Positions 27,258 to 35,845 of a stretch of DNA of 64,000 nucleotides are shown here, in pieces. The stretch's first letter is position 1; every line of letters starts with the position of its first letter. The DNA is taken from contig CAWAGB010000006.1 in the NCBI GenBank assembly GCA_963781555.1, positions 124,001 through 188,000 of the forward strand, written 5' to 3'. This DNA is from JAICQM01 sp963781555. Lineage in GTDB: Bacteria > Chloroflexota > Limnocylindria > QHBO01. Below the pieces are notes generated by a model. That model made no database searches, had not been told where the DNA came from, and saw only the letters and a program-made list of their open reading frames with translations. Both the position numbers and the translations under genes were made by a program.

Positions 27258-27656
27258 ATGAACACAACCGACCCGATCGCGGACATGCTCACGCGTGTCC
27301 GTAACGCCAGCGCGGCACGCCACCGCGAGGTGACGCTTCCGTCGAGCAAGGTGAAGCGCGAGCTCGCGCGAATCCTGGCCGAGGAGGGCTTCATCGACTC
27401 GTTCGCCACGGCCCCCGGCGACGTCCAGGAGCAGCTGACCATGCGGCTCAAGTACGTCGAGGGCAAGACGCCGGTGGTGAGCGGGCTCAAGCGGATCAGC
27501 AAGCCCGGCCTGCGCGTCTACGCGCGCAAGACCGAGATCCCGCGCGTCCTCGGCGGACTCGGGATCGCCGTCCTCTCAACCTCCCGCGGGATCATGACCG
27601 GGTCGCAGGCCCGCTCACTGAATCTCGGCGGCGAGGTCCTCTGCTACGTCTGGTAA
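27258..27656 (+). CDS. rpsH: 30S ribosomal protein S8 (uS8)
   Basis: S8 binds the central domain of 16S rRNA and in E. coli represses the spc operon. The 132 residues start NTTDPIADMLTRVRNA and end with LSTSRGIMTGSQARSLNLGG and CYVW, as expected. A GAGGAGACATG stretch lies upstream of the start. Confidence 0.97.
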   Translation: MNTTDPIADMLTRVRNASAARHREVTLPSSKVKRELARILAEEGFIDSFATAPGDVQEQLTMRLKYVEGKTPVVSGLKRISKPGLRVYARKTEIPRVLGGLGIAVLSTSRGIMTGSQARSLNLGGEVLCYVW

Positions 27657-27667
27657 GGAGCGAACGC

Positions 27668-28219
27668 ATGTCCCGAATCGGTCGACTGCCGGTCGCACTG
27701 CCCGACAACGTGGAGATCACTCAGAGCGGCCAGCGCCTCAGCGTGAAAGGCCCGCTGGGGGAGCTGTCGCGTGACATCCACCCAGAGATGACCATCGAGC
27801 GCGCCGACGGCGAGCTGCGGGTCGTCCGTCCCAGCGACGAGCCGAAGCACCGTGCCCTGCATGGCCTGACGCGCAGCCTGGTCGCCAACATGGTGACCGG
27901 GGTGACGACGGGCTTCACCAAGAACCTCGAGATCGCCGGAGTGGGGTATCGTGCTCAGCTCCAGGGCGAGAAGCTGGTGCTCGCACTCGGCTACTCGCAC
28001 CCGGTCGAGGTCACCCCGCCGACGGGGATCGAGTTCCGCGTCGACACGCCGACCCGGCTCGCCGTCTTCGGGGCGGACAAGGAGCTGGTCGGGCAGACCG
28101 CCGCGTACATCCGCCAGCAGCGCAAGCCTGAGCCCTACAAGGGCAAGGGCATCCGGTACGCCGGCGAGCAGATCCTCCGCAAGGCCGGCAAGGCCGGCAA
28201 GGTCGGAGGCGGGAAGTAG
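27668..28219 (+). CDS. rplF: 50S ribosomal protein L6 (uL6)
   Basis: L6 lies near the factor-binding site. The 183 residues contain MSRIGRLPVALPDNVEI, TGVTTGFTKNLEIAGVGYRA and the C-terminal signature KPEPYKGKGIRYAGEQI. The length is typical. AAGGAGCG precedes the start by a normal distance. Confidence 0.98.
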   Translation: MSRIGRLPVALPDNVEITQSGQRLSVKGPLGELSRDIHPEMTIERADGELRVVRPSDEPKHRALHGLTRSLVANMVTGVTTGFTKNLEIAGVGYRAQLQGEKLVLALGYSHPVEVTPPTGIEFRVDTPTRLAVFGADKELVGQTAAYIRQQRKPEPYKGKGIRYAGEQILRKAGKAGKVGGGK

Positions 28220-28222
28220 CAC

Positions 28223-28579
28223 ATGATCAAGAAGACATCTCGCGACGCGCTGCGGCGCAAGCGGCACGAGCGCCTGCGGCTCCGGATCTCCGGCAGCACC
28301 GAGCGCCCGCGCCTCTCGATCTTCCGCAGCAGCAAGTTCATCTACGCCCAGGTGATCGATGACACCACGGGGCGCACCCTGGCCGCGGCTTCCAGCCGTG
28401 AGTCCGATCTCGCCGCCGGTCCCAAGGTGGACACGGCGCACGCGGTCGGGAAGGCCCTCGCCGATCGGGCGAAGGCAGCCGGCGTGAGCACCGTGGTCCT
28501 CGACCGCGGCGGGTATCGCTACCACGGGCGGGTTCGCTCGCTCGCCGAGGGTGCCCGCGAGGGCGGCCTCGACCTGTAG
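28223..28579 (+). CDS. rplR: 50S ribosomal protein L18 (uL18)
   Basis: L18 mediates attachment of 5S rRNA together with L5. The 118 residues include RLRLRISGSTERPRLSIFRS and the ending FDRGGYRYHGRV-like sequence (VLDRGGYRYHGRVRSLAEGA). It begins three bases after the rplF stop. Confidence 0.97.
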   Translation: MIKKTSRDALRRKRHERLRLRISGSTERPRLSIFRSSKFIYAQVIDDTTGRTLAAASSRESDLAAGPKVDTAHAVGKALADRAKAAGVSTVVLDRGGYRYHGRVRSLAEGAREGGLDL

Positions 28580-28596
28580 GGCGAAAAGGAGCACTT

Positions 28597-29190
28597 ATGG
28601 CAAGGATCGATGCCTCGAAGCTAGCGCTCGAGGAGAAGGTCGTTCAGATCAATCGCGTGGCCAAGGTCGTCCGCGGTGGCCGCCGCTTCAGCTTCAGTGC
28701 TGTGGTGGTCGTCGGTGACGGCAACGGCGTCGTGGGCGCCGGCCTCGGGAAGGCCAACGAGGTCCCCGAGGCCATCCGCAAGGGCGTCGAGGACGCGAAG
28801 AAGAACCTGATCCGCGTGCCGCTCGTCGGCTCGACCATCCCCCACGAGGTGACGACCAAGTTCGGCGCCGCGAAGGTGATGCTCAAGCCGGCCGCCGCGG
28901 GTACCGGCGTGATCGCCGGCGGCAGTGTCCGGTCGGTGGTCGAGGCGGCCGGCATCCGCGACCTGCTCAGCAAGAGCATGGGCAGCAACAACCCGATCAA
29001 CGTCGTGCGGGCGACCGTCGAGGCGATGCGCGGCATGCGCTCGGCCGACGACATCGCCGGCGTCCGTGGCAAGACGGCCGAGCAGCTGCTCGGCCGGCAG
29101 GGCGCGGAGCATGCGCGTCGACCGCACGAGATCCCGGAGCGACCTCCGGCGCCGGCGTTCGGCGGACCGGGAGGTGGCCGTGGCCGCTAA
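28597..29190 (+). CDS. rpsE: 30S ribosomal protein S5 (uS5)
   Basis: S5 helps to form the mRNA entry site and affects fidelity. The 197 residues carry LEEKVVQINRVAKVVRGGRR, VVVGDGNGVVGAGLGKANEV and GSNNPINVVRATVEAMRGM. The C-terminal 30 residues are a basic Pro/Gly-rich extension. AAAAGGAGCAC is a strong ribosome-binding site. rpmD starts 11 bases inside its end. Confidence 0.97.
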   Translation: MARIDASKLALEEKVVQINRVAKVVRGGRRFSFSAVVVVGDGNGVVGAGLGKANEVPEAIRKGVEDAKKNLIRVPLVGSTIPHEVTTKFGAAKVMLKPAAAGTGVIAGGSVRSVVEAAGIRDLLSKSMGSNNPINVVRATVEAMRGMRSADDIAGVRGKTAEQLLGRQGAEHARRPHEIPERPPAPAFGGPGGGRGR

Positions 29191-29431
29191 GCGCAGCACC
29201 AAGAAGCAGGGCGGCCAGCTCCTCCGCGTGACCTGGGTCCGCTCGACCATCGGTCACAAGGAGGCGGCGCGGGGCACGATCCGCGCGCTGGGCCTGCATC
29301 GCCTGCACCAGACCGTCGAGATCGCCGATACCCCGGAGAACCGGGGCATGCTGCGTCGCGTCGCCTTCCTCCTCTCGGTTGAGGAGCCGGCGGGCGCCAG
29401 CAGCACGGCCAAGGAGGAAGGGTCAGCATGA
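29180..29431 (+). CDS. rpmD: 50S ribosomal protein L30 (uL30)
   Basis: L30 is a small large-subunit protein. The frame has LLRVTWVRSTIGHKEAARGT and LHQTVEIADTPENRGMLRRV, which define the family. The start is taken as GTG 29180 within the end of rpsE; GTG 29174 is possible. The roughly 83 residues exceed the usual 60 because of a C-terminal extension ending STAKEEGSA. Its stop overlaps the start of rplO by four bases. Confidence 0.92.
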   Translation: MAAKRSTKKQGGQLLRVTWVRSTIGHKEAARGTIRALGLHRLHQTVEIADTPENRGMLRRVAFLLSVEEPAGASSTAKEEGSA

Positions 29432-30081
29432 AGCTCCACGACCTTCAGCCCACGCCCGGCTCGCACAAGCCGTCGCGCAGGGTGGGCCGCGGACACGGCT
29501 CCGGCCGCGGCAAGACCGCGGGCCGGGGGACGAAGGGCCAGAAGTCTCGGGCCGGTGGCGGTATCCCCGCCTGGTTCGAGGGCGGCCAGACGCCCCTGCA
29601 CGTTCGCACCCCGAAGCTGCACGGCTTCAAGAACCGGTTCCGGGTCGAGTACCGGGTGATCAACCTGTCCCAGCTCAGCGAGGCTGAGAAGGGCGTCCTG
29701 ATCACCCCGGACACGCTCGCCCACGACCAGCTCGTGCGCGACCAGAAGACCCGCCAGATGCCGCTCAAGATCCTCGGCACCGGTGACGCCCCCAAGGGCG
29801 TGACGGTGCATGCCCACGCCTTCACGCGCACCGCGCGCGAGAAGCTCGAGGCGGCAGGGTCCACCATCCAGCGCCTCTCGTGGCCGGACAACGCACCCAT
29901 CGACGACGAGACCGATGCCGCCGAGGCGGCGGCGACCCACGCCAAGACCAAGGCAGGACGGGCAGAGGCCCGCGCGCTCGCCTCAGGCGAGGCGCCGGCC
30001 CCGGCCAGCGCCCCGGCGACGAGCGAGTCCGCATCGGAGGAGCCGGCGGACGCCGACGACGACGCCGAGAGCGAGTCCTAG
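29428..30081 (+). CDS. rplO: 50S ribosomal protein L15 (uL15) with an acidic C-terminal tail
   Basis: L15 is an early assembly protein. The first 150 or so residues are normal: MKLHDLQPTPGSHKPSRRVG, the glycine-rich GRGTKGQKSRAGGGIPAWFE and the C-terminal domain with VTVHAHAFTRTAREKLEAAG. The remaining residues (to 217) are Ala/Pro-rich and end in an acidic stretch DADDDAESES. This makes it about 60-70 residues longer than typical L15. Confidence 0.96.
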   Translation: MKLHDLQPTPGSHKPSRRVGRGHGSGRGKTAGRGTKGQKSRAGGGIPAWFEGGQTPLHVRTPKLHGFKNRFRVEYRVINLSQLSEAEKGVLITPDTLAHDQLVRDQKTRQMPLKILGTGDAPKGVTVHAHAFTRTAREKLEAAGSTIQRLSWPDNAPIDDETDAAEAAATHAKTKAGRAEARALASGEAPAPASAPATSESASEEPADADDDAESES

Positions 30082-30084
30082 CCA

Positions 30085-31371
30085 GTGTTCGAGTCGCTCG
30101 TCACCGCATTCCGCGCGCCGGACATCCGGCGCAAGGTCTTCTTCACCCTCTTCATCCTGCTGATCTTCCGGATCCTGACCAACGTCCCCGTCCCGAACGT
30201 CAACCAGGCGCAGCTGCAGAGCCTCTTCGAGTCCAACCAGCTGCTCGGCCTGATTGATCTCTTCTCGGGCGGCGGCCTGGCCACCGCGTCGATCATCGGC
30301 ATGGGGGTGAATCCCTACATCAACGCCAGCATCATCATGCAGCTCATGCAGGGGGTCATCCCCAGCCTGGGCGAGCTGGCGCGTGAGGGCGAGTACGGGC
30401 GCAACAAGATCAACCAGTACACCCGCCTGCTGACCGTTCCGCTGGCCTTCGCCCAGGGCTTCGGCTTCAGCATCATCCTGGCGAACGCCGGCGTCATCCC
30501 GGCGGCCAGCTTCTTCAGCTGGGAGACCTTCTCCCTCCTCCTGAGCTTCACCGCCGGCACGATCCTGCTCATGTGGCTCGGCGAGCTGATCAGCGAGCGC
30601 GGCCTCGGCAACGGCATCAGCTTCATCATCTTCGCCGGGATCGTCGGCCGCATCCCGCACCAGGCCGGCGGCATCGTCACCGGACCGGACGGGCTGACCC
30701 GCATCATCCCGTTCATCATCCTGGCGGTCATCATCATTGCCGGCGTGGTGTTCATCAACGAGGGCCAGCGCCGCATCCCGGTCCAGTACGCCAGCCGCGT
30801 CCGTGGCCGGCGCATGTACCAGGGCCAGACGCAGTACCTGCCGCTCAAGGTGACGATGGCCGGCGTGATCCCGATCATCTTCGCCATCAGCCTGCTGCTC
30901 TTCCCGGCGCAGATCGCAACGTACTTCGCCAACAGCAGCATCGACTGGGTGCGCGGTGCGGCGTCGTTCATCTCCAACAACCTGAGCCCGCAGACCAACC
31001 CGTGGCTGTACTCCGGCCTCTACTTCACGCTGGTCGTGTTCTTCACCTACTTCTACACCGCGTTCCAGTTCCGGCCCGACCAGACCGCTGACTACCTCCG
31101 CAAGAACGGCGGGTTCATCCCGGGCATTCGACCGGGTCGTCCCACCGAGGAGTTCCTGTCGAGGATCACGAACCGCATCACGCTGGGAGGCGCCCTCTTC
31201 CTGGGCATCCTTGCGGTGCTGCCCACCATCATCTCGACGCTGATCCCGGGTACCAGCGCGCTCCAGCTCGGCGGCACGAGCATCCTCATCGTGGTGACCG
31301 TGGTGGTCGAGACGATGAAGCAGCTCGAGGCGCAGATGCTGATGCGCCACTACGAAGGCTTCATGCGGTGA
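30085..31371 (+). CDS. secY: Preprotein translocase subunit SecY
   Basis: SecY is the protein-conducting channel in the inner membrane. The 428-residue protein starts at GTG 30085 (MFESLVTAFRAPDIRRKVFF) and has ten predicted membrane spans. It includes the plug region (LIDLFSGGGLATASIIGMGV), VNPYINASIIMQLM, and the cytoplasmic loop ending GFIPGIRPGRPTEEFLSRI. It is followed by adk with a four-base overlap, the usual secY-adk-map order. Confidence 0.97.
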   Translation: MFESLVTAFRAPDIRRKVFFTLFILLIFRILTNVPVPNVNQAQLQSLFESNQLLGLIDLFSGGGLATASIIGMGVNPYINASIIMQLMQGVIPSLGELAREGEYGRNKINQYTRLLTVPLAFAQGFGFSIILANAGVIPAASFFSWETFSLLLSFTAGTILLMWLGELISERGLGNGISFIIFAGIVGRIPHQAGGIVTGPDGLTRIIPFIILAVIIIAGVVFINEGQRRIPVQYASRVRGRRMYQGQTQYLPLKVTMAGVIPIIFAISLLLFPAQIATYFANSSIDWVRGAASFISNNLSPQTNPWLYSGLYFTLVVFFTYFYTAFQFRPDQTADYLRKNGGFIPGIRPGRPTEEFLSRITNRITLGGALFLGILAVLPTIISTLIPGTSALQLGGTSILIVVTVVVETMKQLEAQMLMRHYEGFMR

Positions 31372-32066
31372 CCGACCCCGGCATGGTGCCGGAGCTGCCG
31401 GGGCGGGAGATCATCCTCCTCGTCGGCGCGGTGGGAGCCGGCAAGGGAACCCAGGCCTCCATCCTGTCGCAGCAGCTCGGCCTTCCGCACGTGGCGAGCG
31501 GCAACCTGTTCCGCGAGGCGCTGCGCGACGGCACCCCACTTGGCGAGGAGGCGCGCGGCTACATGCAGAGCGGCGAGCTGGTCCCTGACGAGCTGACGAT
31601 CGCGATGGTCATGGAGCGCCTTGCGCGCCCTGATGCCGGGGCAGGCGTCATCCTCGACGGGTTCCCGCGCACGGTCCGCCAGGCGCAGGCGCTCGACGAG
31701 ACCCTGGCCGCGCAGGACGAGCGGATCGACCGGGTCGTGTTCATCGAGGTTCCCGTGGACGAGCTGGTGCGCCGCGTGAGCGGCCGCTGGGTGTGCCCGA
31801 CCTGCGGCACGCCGTACCACGTCGACACCGACCCGCCCCGCCAGCCCGGCGTGTGCGACCGTGACGGCAGCCCGCTGGTCCAGCGCGACGACGATCGCCC
31901 GGAGGTGGTCAGCGCGCGGATGGCGAAGCAGATCCCGCCGATGGAGGCGGTGATCGCGCACTACGAGCATCTCGGCAGCGTGACCCGCGTCGACGGCATG
32001 CGGCCCATCGCCGAGGTGACCGATGCGATCCGCGGCGCACTGCGCGAGGGCATCGGCAGCCGCTGA
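31368..32066 (+). CDS. adk: Adenylate kinase with zinc-type lid
   Basis: The enzyme interconverts ATP and AMP with 2 ADP in the cytoplasm. The P-loop is GAVGAGKGTQ (usually GPPGAGKGTQ), the AMP site is DGFPRTVRQA, and the long lid has CPTCGTPYH with a later Cys (PGVCDRDG), so it probably binds zinc. The 232 residues are slightly long. GTG 31368 overlaps secY (GTGA); ATG 31383 is the alternative. Confidence 0.96.
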   Translation: MTDPGMVPELPGREIILLVGAVGAGKGTQASILSQQLGLPHVASGNLFREALRDGTPLGEEARGYMQSGELVPDELTIAMVMERLARPDAGAGVILDGFPRTVRQAQALDETLAAQDERIDRVVFIEVPVDELVRRVSGRWVCPTCGTPYHVDTDPPRQPGVCDRDGSPLVQRDDDRPEVVSARMAKQIPPMEAVIAHYEHLGSVTRVDGMRPIAEVTDAIRGALREGIGSR

Positions 32067-32851
32067 TGGGGATCCCGCTCGGCCGCCGCGCGACGGTCAC
32101 CATCAAGCGTCCCGAGGAGATCGCCACCATGCGCCGCGCCGGGCTCGTCCTGGCCGGCATCCTGGAGGTGATCGAGGCGGAGCTGCGGCCCGGCGTCACG
32201 ACCGGCGCGCTGGATCGCATCGCCGAGACGATGATGCGCGACGCCGGCGCCGTCCCCTCATTCAAGGGCTACGGCAGCAACCCGCCGTTCCCCGGCTCCA
32301 TCTGCGCCAGCATCAACGACGAGGTGGTGCATGGCATCCCATCGACGAAGCGAGTGATCAACGACGGTGACATCGTGAGCGTCGACGTCGGCTGCATCGT
32401 CGATGGCTGGCACGCCGACTGCGCCCGCACCTTCGGGGTCGGCCAGGTCGCGGACGACCTGCGCCAGCTCGTCGAGGTGACCCAGCGGGGGATGGAGGCG
32501 GGCATCGCGGCCGCCGTGCCGGGCAACCGGCTCGGCGACATCGGCCATGCCATCGAGACCGTCGCCCACCAGTACGGCTACGGCCTGGTTCGCCCGTTCG
32601 TGGGCCATGGCATCGGCACCTCGATGCACGAGGAGCCCAACGTGCCGAACTACGGGCGGCCGGGCACGGGGCTGAAGATCGAGGCAGGGATGTGCTTCGC
32701 CATCGAGCCGATGTTCAACCTCGGCGACGACGAGGTCGGCGTGCTCGACGACGGCTGGACGGTGGTCACCCAGGACGGGTCACCATCGGCCCATTTCGAG
32801 AACACGATTGCCATCACCGAGCACGGTGCGCAGGTGCTCACCAGCCGATGA
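32066..32851 (+). CDS. map: Methionine aminopeptidase, type I
   Basis: It removes the initiator methionine from nascent proteins. The 261 residues contain the metal ligands in SVDVGCIVDGWHADCARTF (two Asp), GHGIGTSMHEEPNVPNYG (His) and the C-terminal Glu pair. INDEVVHGIPS is a signature of type I enzymes. The ATG overlaps the adk stop by one base. An infA promoter starts nine bases after its stop. Confidence 0.97.
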   Translation: MGIPLGRRATVTIKRPEEIATMRRAGLVLAGILEVIEAELRPGVTTGALDRIAETMMRDAGAVPSFKGYGSNPPFPGSICASINDEVVHGIPSTKRVINDGDIVSVDVGCIVDGWHADCARTFGVGQVADDLRQLVEVTQRGMEAGIAAAVPGNRLGDIGHAIETVAHQYGYGLVRPFVGHGIGTSMHEEPNVPNYGRPGTGLKIEAGMCFAIEPMFNLGDDEVGVLDDGWTVVTQDGSPSAHFENTIAITEHGAQVLTSR

Positions 32852-32859
32852 GCCGCCCG

Positions 32860-32889
32860 TTGTACGTCGCTCGGGGGCTGGTGTATACT
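32860..32889 (+). promoter_or_regulatory. Promoter of infA and the downstream alpha operon
   Basis: TTGTAC (32860-32865) and TATACT (32884-32889) are 18 bases apart. The sequence TATACTCCTC and the following TTCGGGT match the rpoB and rpsL promoters closely. Confidence 0.65.
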
Positions 32890-32898
32890 CCTCGTTCG

Positions 32899-32935
32899 GG
32901 TCGCCCTGAGCGGCGGCCTTTCCGTGTGTTTTCCC
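32899..32935 (+). promoter_or_regulatory. 5' leader element: TSS-proximal hairpin plus GTGTGT/TTCCC motif (infA copy)
   Basis: GGTCGCC (32899-32905) can pair with GGCGGCC (32912-32918), with one G-U, over loop CTGAGC. Then CGTGTGTTTTCCC follows (32923-32935). Spacing from the -10 and the order of parts match the rpsL leader at 16009-16047. About 44 bases of AT-richer leader precede infA. Confidence 0.5.
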
Positions 32936-32979
32936 AATTCCCATTGTCAATTCATGGCTTGAATGAGGGTGCGTAGCGC

Positions 32980-33198
32980 TTGGCAAAGAAGGATGCGATC
33001 GAGGTAGAGGGCGAGGTGATCCTCCCCCTGCCGAACGCGATGTTCAAGGTGAAGCTGGAGAACGGGCACGAGGTGCTCGCGCATATCTCCGGCAAGCTTC
33101 GCCAGAACTTCATTCGCATCCTGCCCGGCGACACGGTCCGCGTCGAGCTCAGTCCCTATGACCTCACCCGGGGTCGGATCACGTACAGGATGAGATGA
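32980..33198 (+). CDS. infA: Translation initiation factor IF-1
   Basis: IF-1 binds the 30S A site during initiation. The 72-residue OB-fold protein starts at TTG 32980 and reads MAKKDAIEVEGEVILPLPNA, then HISGKLRQNFIRILPGD and DLTRGRITYR. The length is standard. rpmJ overlaps its end by four bases. Confidence 0.97.
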   Translation: MAKKDAIEVEGEVILPLPNAMFKVKLENGHEVLAHISGKLRQNFIRILPGDTVRVELSPYDLTRGRITYRMR

Positions 33199-33308
33199 AG
33201 GTTTCAGCGTCCGTGAAGCCTCGCTGCGAGCGCTGCAAGGTGATCAAGCGTTCCGGCGTGGTGATGGTCATCTGCGTCATTCCCAAGCACAAGCAGCGAC
33301 AGGGGTAG
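33195..33308 (+). CDS. rpmJ: 50S ribosomal protein L36 (bL36)
   Basis: The product is 37 residues, below usual ORF cut-offs. It reads MKVSASVKPRCERCKVIKRS and continues to the ending VIPKHKQRQG. CERC and the later Cys and His form the zinc ribbon typical of the zinc-type L36. It overlaps infA (ATGA) and is followed by rpsM ten bases later, the usual order. Confidence 0.95.
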   Translation: MKVSASVKPRCERCKVIKRSGVVMVICVIPKHKQRQG

Positions 33309-33318
33309 CCGAAGCAAC

Positions 33319-33690
33319 GTGGCACGTATCGCTGGTGTCGATATCCCGCGCGAGAAGCGCGTGGAGATCGCCCTCACCTATATCCACGGCATCGGCCCGA
33401 CGTCCGCCCGCAAGGTGCTGACCGCGACCGGCGTCTCGCCGGACACGCGCGTCCGCGACCTGAGCGAGGACGACGTCAACCGTCTCCGCGAGGTGATCGA
33501 CAAGGGCTTCAAGGTGGAGGGCGACCTGCGCCGCGAAGTCAGCATGAATGTAAAGCGCTTGATGGAGATCGGGTCGTACCGCGGCCTTCGCCATCGTCGC
33601 AACCTCCCGGTGCGGGGACAGCGCACCAAGACCAACGCACGTCAGCGTCGGGGCGTTCGAAAGATCGTCTCGGTACGCCGCAAGAAGTAA
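33319..33690 (+). CDS. rpsM: 30S ribosomal protein S13 (uS13)
   Basis: S13 forms intersubunit bridges and contacts P-site tRNA through its tail. The 123 residues begin at GTG 33319 (MARIAGVDIPREKRVEIAL) and include YIHGIGPTSARKVL and the basic tail RHRRNLPVRGQRTKTNARQR. The length is standard. Confidence 0.98.
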   Translation: MARIAGVDIPREKRVEIALTYIHGIGPTSARKVLTATGVSPDTRVRDLSEDDVNRLREVIDKGFKVEGDLRREVSMNVKRLMEIGSYRGLRHRRNLPVRGQRTKTNARQRRGVRKIVSVRRKK

Positions 33691-33739
33691 CGACACATCG
33701 ATCAGACCGCCGATCGGATCGGCGTGACACAGGAGTTCC

Positions 33740-34138
33740 ATGGCTGAACGGAAGCGCCCACAGCAGCGCGGTAAGAAGCGCGAGCGGAAGAACGTCCCCG
33801 TCGGGCATGCGCACATCCAGTCGACGTTCAACAACACGATCGTGACGATCACCGACACGAGCGGGAACGCCATCAGCTGGGGCAGCGCTGGCCTGGCCGG
33901 CTTCAAGGGCTCGCGCAAGAGCACGCCCTACGCCGCCGCGCAGACGGCGGAGATCGCCGCGCGCAAGGCGATGGAGCATGGCATGCGCCAGGTCGAGGTC
34001 TACGTCAAAGGCCCCGGCGCCGGTCGCGAGCAGGCGATCCGCTCGCTCCAGACCGCCGGTCTCGAGGTGACCGCCATCACCGACGTCACGCCGATCCCGC
34101 ACAACGGCTGCCGCCCACCCAAGCGACGCCGGGTCTGA
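33740..34138 (+). CDS. rpsK: 30S ribosomal protein S11 (uS11)
   Basis: S11 lines the mRNA exit region of the platform. The 132 residues include HIQSTFNNTIVTITDTSGNA, SSAGLAGFKGSRKSTPYAAQ-like sequence (GSAGLAGFKGSRKSTPYAAA) and the ending IPHNGCRPPKRRRV. It starts 49 bases after rpsM, behind a CACAGGAG ribosome-binding site. Confidence 0.98.
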   Translation: MAERKRPQQRGKKRERKNVPVGHAHIQSTFNNTIVTITDTSGNAISWGSAGLAGFKGSRKSTPYAAAQTAEIAARKAMEHGMRQVEVYVKGPGAGREQAIRSLQTAGLEVTAITDVTPIPHNGCRPPKRRRV

Positions 34139-34149
34139 GGGAGAAGACG

Positions 34150-34776
34150 ATGGCACGATACAACGACGCGGTATGCCGCATCTGCCGCCGAGAAGGGCTC
34201 AAGCTCTTCCTCAAGGGCAGCCGGTGCTACACCAAGAAGTGCTCGTTCGAGCGCCGCAGCACCCCTCCAGGGATGTACGCGCAGCGCCGCCGCAAGGTGA
34301 GCGAGTACGGCCTCCAGCTGCGTGAGAAGCAGAAGGTCCGGAAGAGCTACTCCGTCCTCGAGAAGCAGTTCCAGAACTACTTCGAGAAGGCCGAGAAGCG
34401 CAAGGGGATGACCGGCGAGAACCTGCTCCGCATGCTCGAGATGCGCCTCGACAACGTCGTCTTCCGGATGGGCCTCGCCTCCAGCCGCGCCCAGGCGCGC
34501 CAGCTGGTCAGCCACGGCCACTTCGCGGTCAACGGCCGACCCACCAACGTGCCGAGCTTCGGCGTCACGGTGGGCGACAAGGTCGAGGTCCGCGAGAGCC
34601 GGCGCAGCCGGGAGATCTTCAAGACCACCGCCGAGCTGATGAAGTCGGCTCAGACTCCGGACTGGGTGAGCCCCGACGCGGGCAAGCTCAGCGGAACCGT
34701 CATCGCCGAACCGGCGCGCGAGCAGATGCCGCTCGAATTCAACGAGCAGCTCGTCGTCGAGTACTACTCGCGCTAG
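34150..34776 (+). CDS. rpsD: 30S ribosomal protein S4 (uS4), zinc-type N-terminus
   Basis: S4 initiates 30S assembly and controls decoding accuracy. The 208 residues start MARYNDAVCRICRREGLKLF with CxxC and a later CYTKKC pair, a zinc-binding variant. The S4 RNA-binding domain has RLDNVVFRMGLASSRAQARQ and VSHGHFAVNGR. It lies 11 bases after rpsK. Confidence 0.98.
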   Translation: MARYNDAVCRICRREGLKLFLKGSRCYTKKCSFERRSTPPGMYAQRRRKVSEYGLQLREKQKVRKSYSVLEKQFQNYFEKAEKRKGMTGENLLRMLEMRLDNVVFRMGLASSRAQARQLVSHGHFAVNGRPTNVPSFGVTVGDKVEVRESRRSREIFKTTAELMKSAQTPDWVSPDAGKLSGTVIAEPAREQMPLEFNEQLVVEYYSR

Positions 34777-34801
34777 CACCTAGGGGCACCAACGACCGCT
34801 C

Positions 34802-35839
34802 ATGATCGATCTCGAGACCACGACCACCGAAATCCCGACCCCTCGCATCGAGGAGGTCTCGTCTGACGGCAACACCAGCACCTTCGAGGTGCAGCCGCTC
34901 CAGGACGGCTACGGCGTCACGCTGGGCAACGCCCTGCGTCGCGTCCTGCTGAGCTCCCTGGAGGGGTCTGCCGTCACCGGCATCCAGATCACCGGCGTCT
35001 TCCACGAGTTCAGCACCATCGAGAACGTCAAGGAAGACGTCACCCAGATCGTCCTCAACATCAAGCAGCTGCGCCTTCGCTCGTTCGCGCGTCACGCCGT
35101 GACGCTCAAGCTGATGAAGCGTGGCGCCGGCCCGGTCACCGCGGCCGACATCACCGAGTCCGCCGACATCGAGGTCGTCAACCCCGACCTCGTGCTGCTG
35201 ACCCTCGACTCCGACGACGGGGCCATCGAGATGGACCTGACCGTGGAGACGGGGATCGGCTACCGGCCCGCAGAGCACACCGAGGAGATGCCCATCGGCG
35301 TCATCCCGGTCGACGCCATCTTCTCCCCCGTGCGGCGCGTCAACTTCACGGTCAGCGACACCCGCGTTGGCCAGATGACGAACTTCGACCGCCTCCTGCT
35401 CGAGGTCGAGACCGATGCGACCACCACGCCGCAGGCGGCGGTGGCGCAGGCGGCGACGATCCTCGTCAACGAGCTGTCGCGCTTCGCCGACATCGGTCGC
35501 GCGCCGCGCGCCGGTGGCGAGGAGACGAACGGCACGGGTGCCGTGGCGGCCAACCTGCTGGATGCACCCATCGAGGAGCTCGACCTCCCGATGCGTGCCT
35601 ACAACAGCCTGAAGCGGAACAACATCACCAAGATCGGCCAGGTGCTGGCTCTCTCGGACGACGAGTTCCTGCGGATGCGCAACTTCGGCAAGAAGAGCCT
35701 CGACGAGCTGAAGGAACGCCTCGCCCTGCGTGGCTTCATCAGCCCCGATTCGACCGACGGCGCCGCGGACGAGTCTGACCTGCCGGCCTCGGCCGAGCTG
35801 GACGAGGCCGTCGCCGCCGAGCTGGACCGCGAGGCCTAG
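34802..35839 (+). CDS. rpoA: DNA-directed RNA polymerase alpha subunit
   Basis: Alpha dimerises to scaffold RNA polymerase and its C-terminal domain binds upstream promoter DNA and activators. The 345-residue protein has an N-terminal domain with PLQDGYGVTLGNALRRVLLS and a C-terminal domain with MRAYNSLKRNNITKIGQVL and RNFGKKSLDELKERL. A short acidic tail (residues about 322-345) follows. The length is slightly above average. In contrast to rpoB and rpoC, the sequence here is intact. Confidence 0.98.
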   Translation: MIDLETTTTEIPTPRIEEVSSDGNTSTFEVQPLQDGYGVTLGNALRRVLLSSLEGSAVTGIQITGVFHEFSTIENVKEDVTQIVLNIKQLRLRSFARHAVTLKLMKRGAGPVTAADITESADIEVVNPDLVLLTLDSDDGAIEMDLTVETGIGYRPAEHTEEMPIGVIPVDAIFSPVRRVNFTVSDTRVGQMTNFDRLLLEVETDATTTPQAAVAQAATILVNELSRFADIGRAPRAGGEETNGTGAVAANLLDAPIEELDLPMRAYNSLKRNNITKIGQVLALSDDEFLRMRNFGKKSLDELKERLALRGFISPDSTDGAADESDLPASAELDEAVAAELDREA

Positions 35840-35845
35840 ACACCC

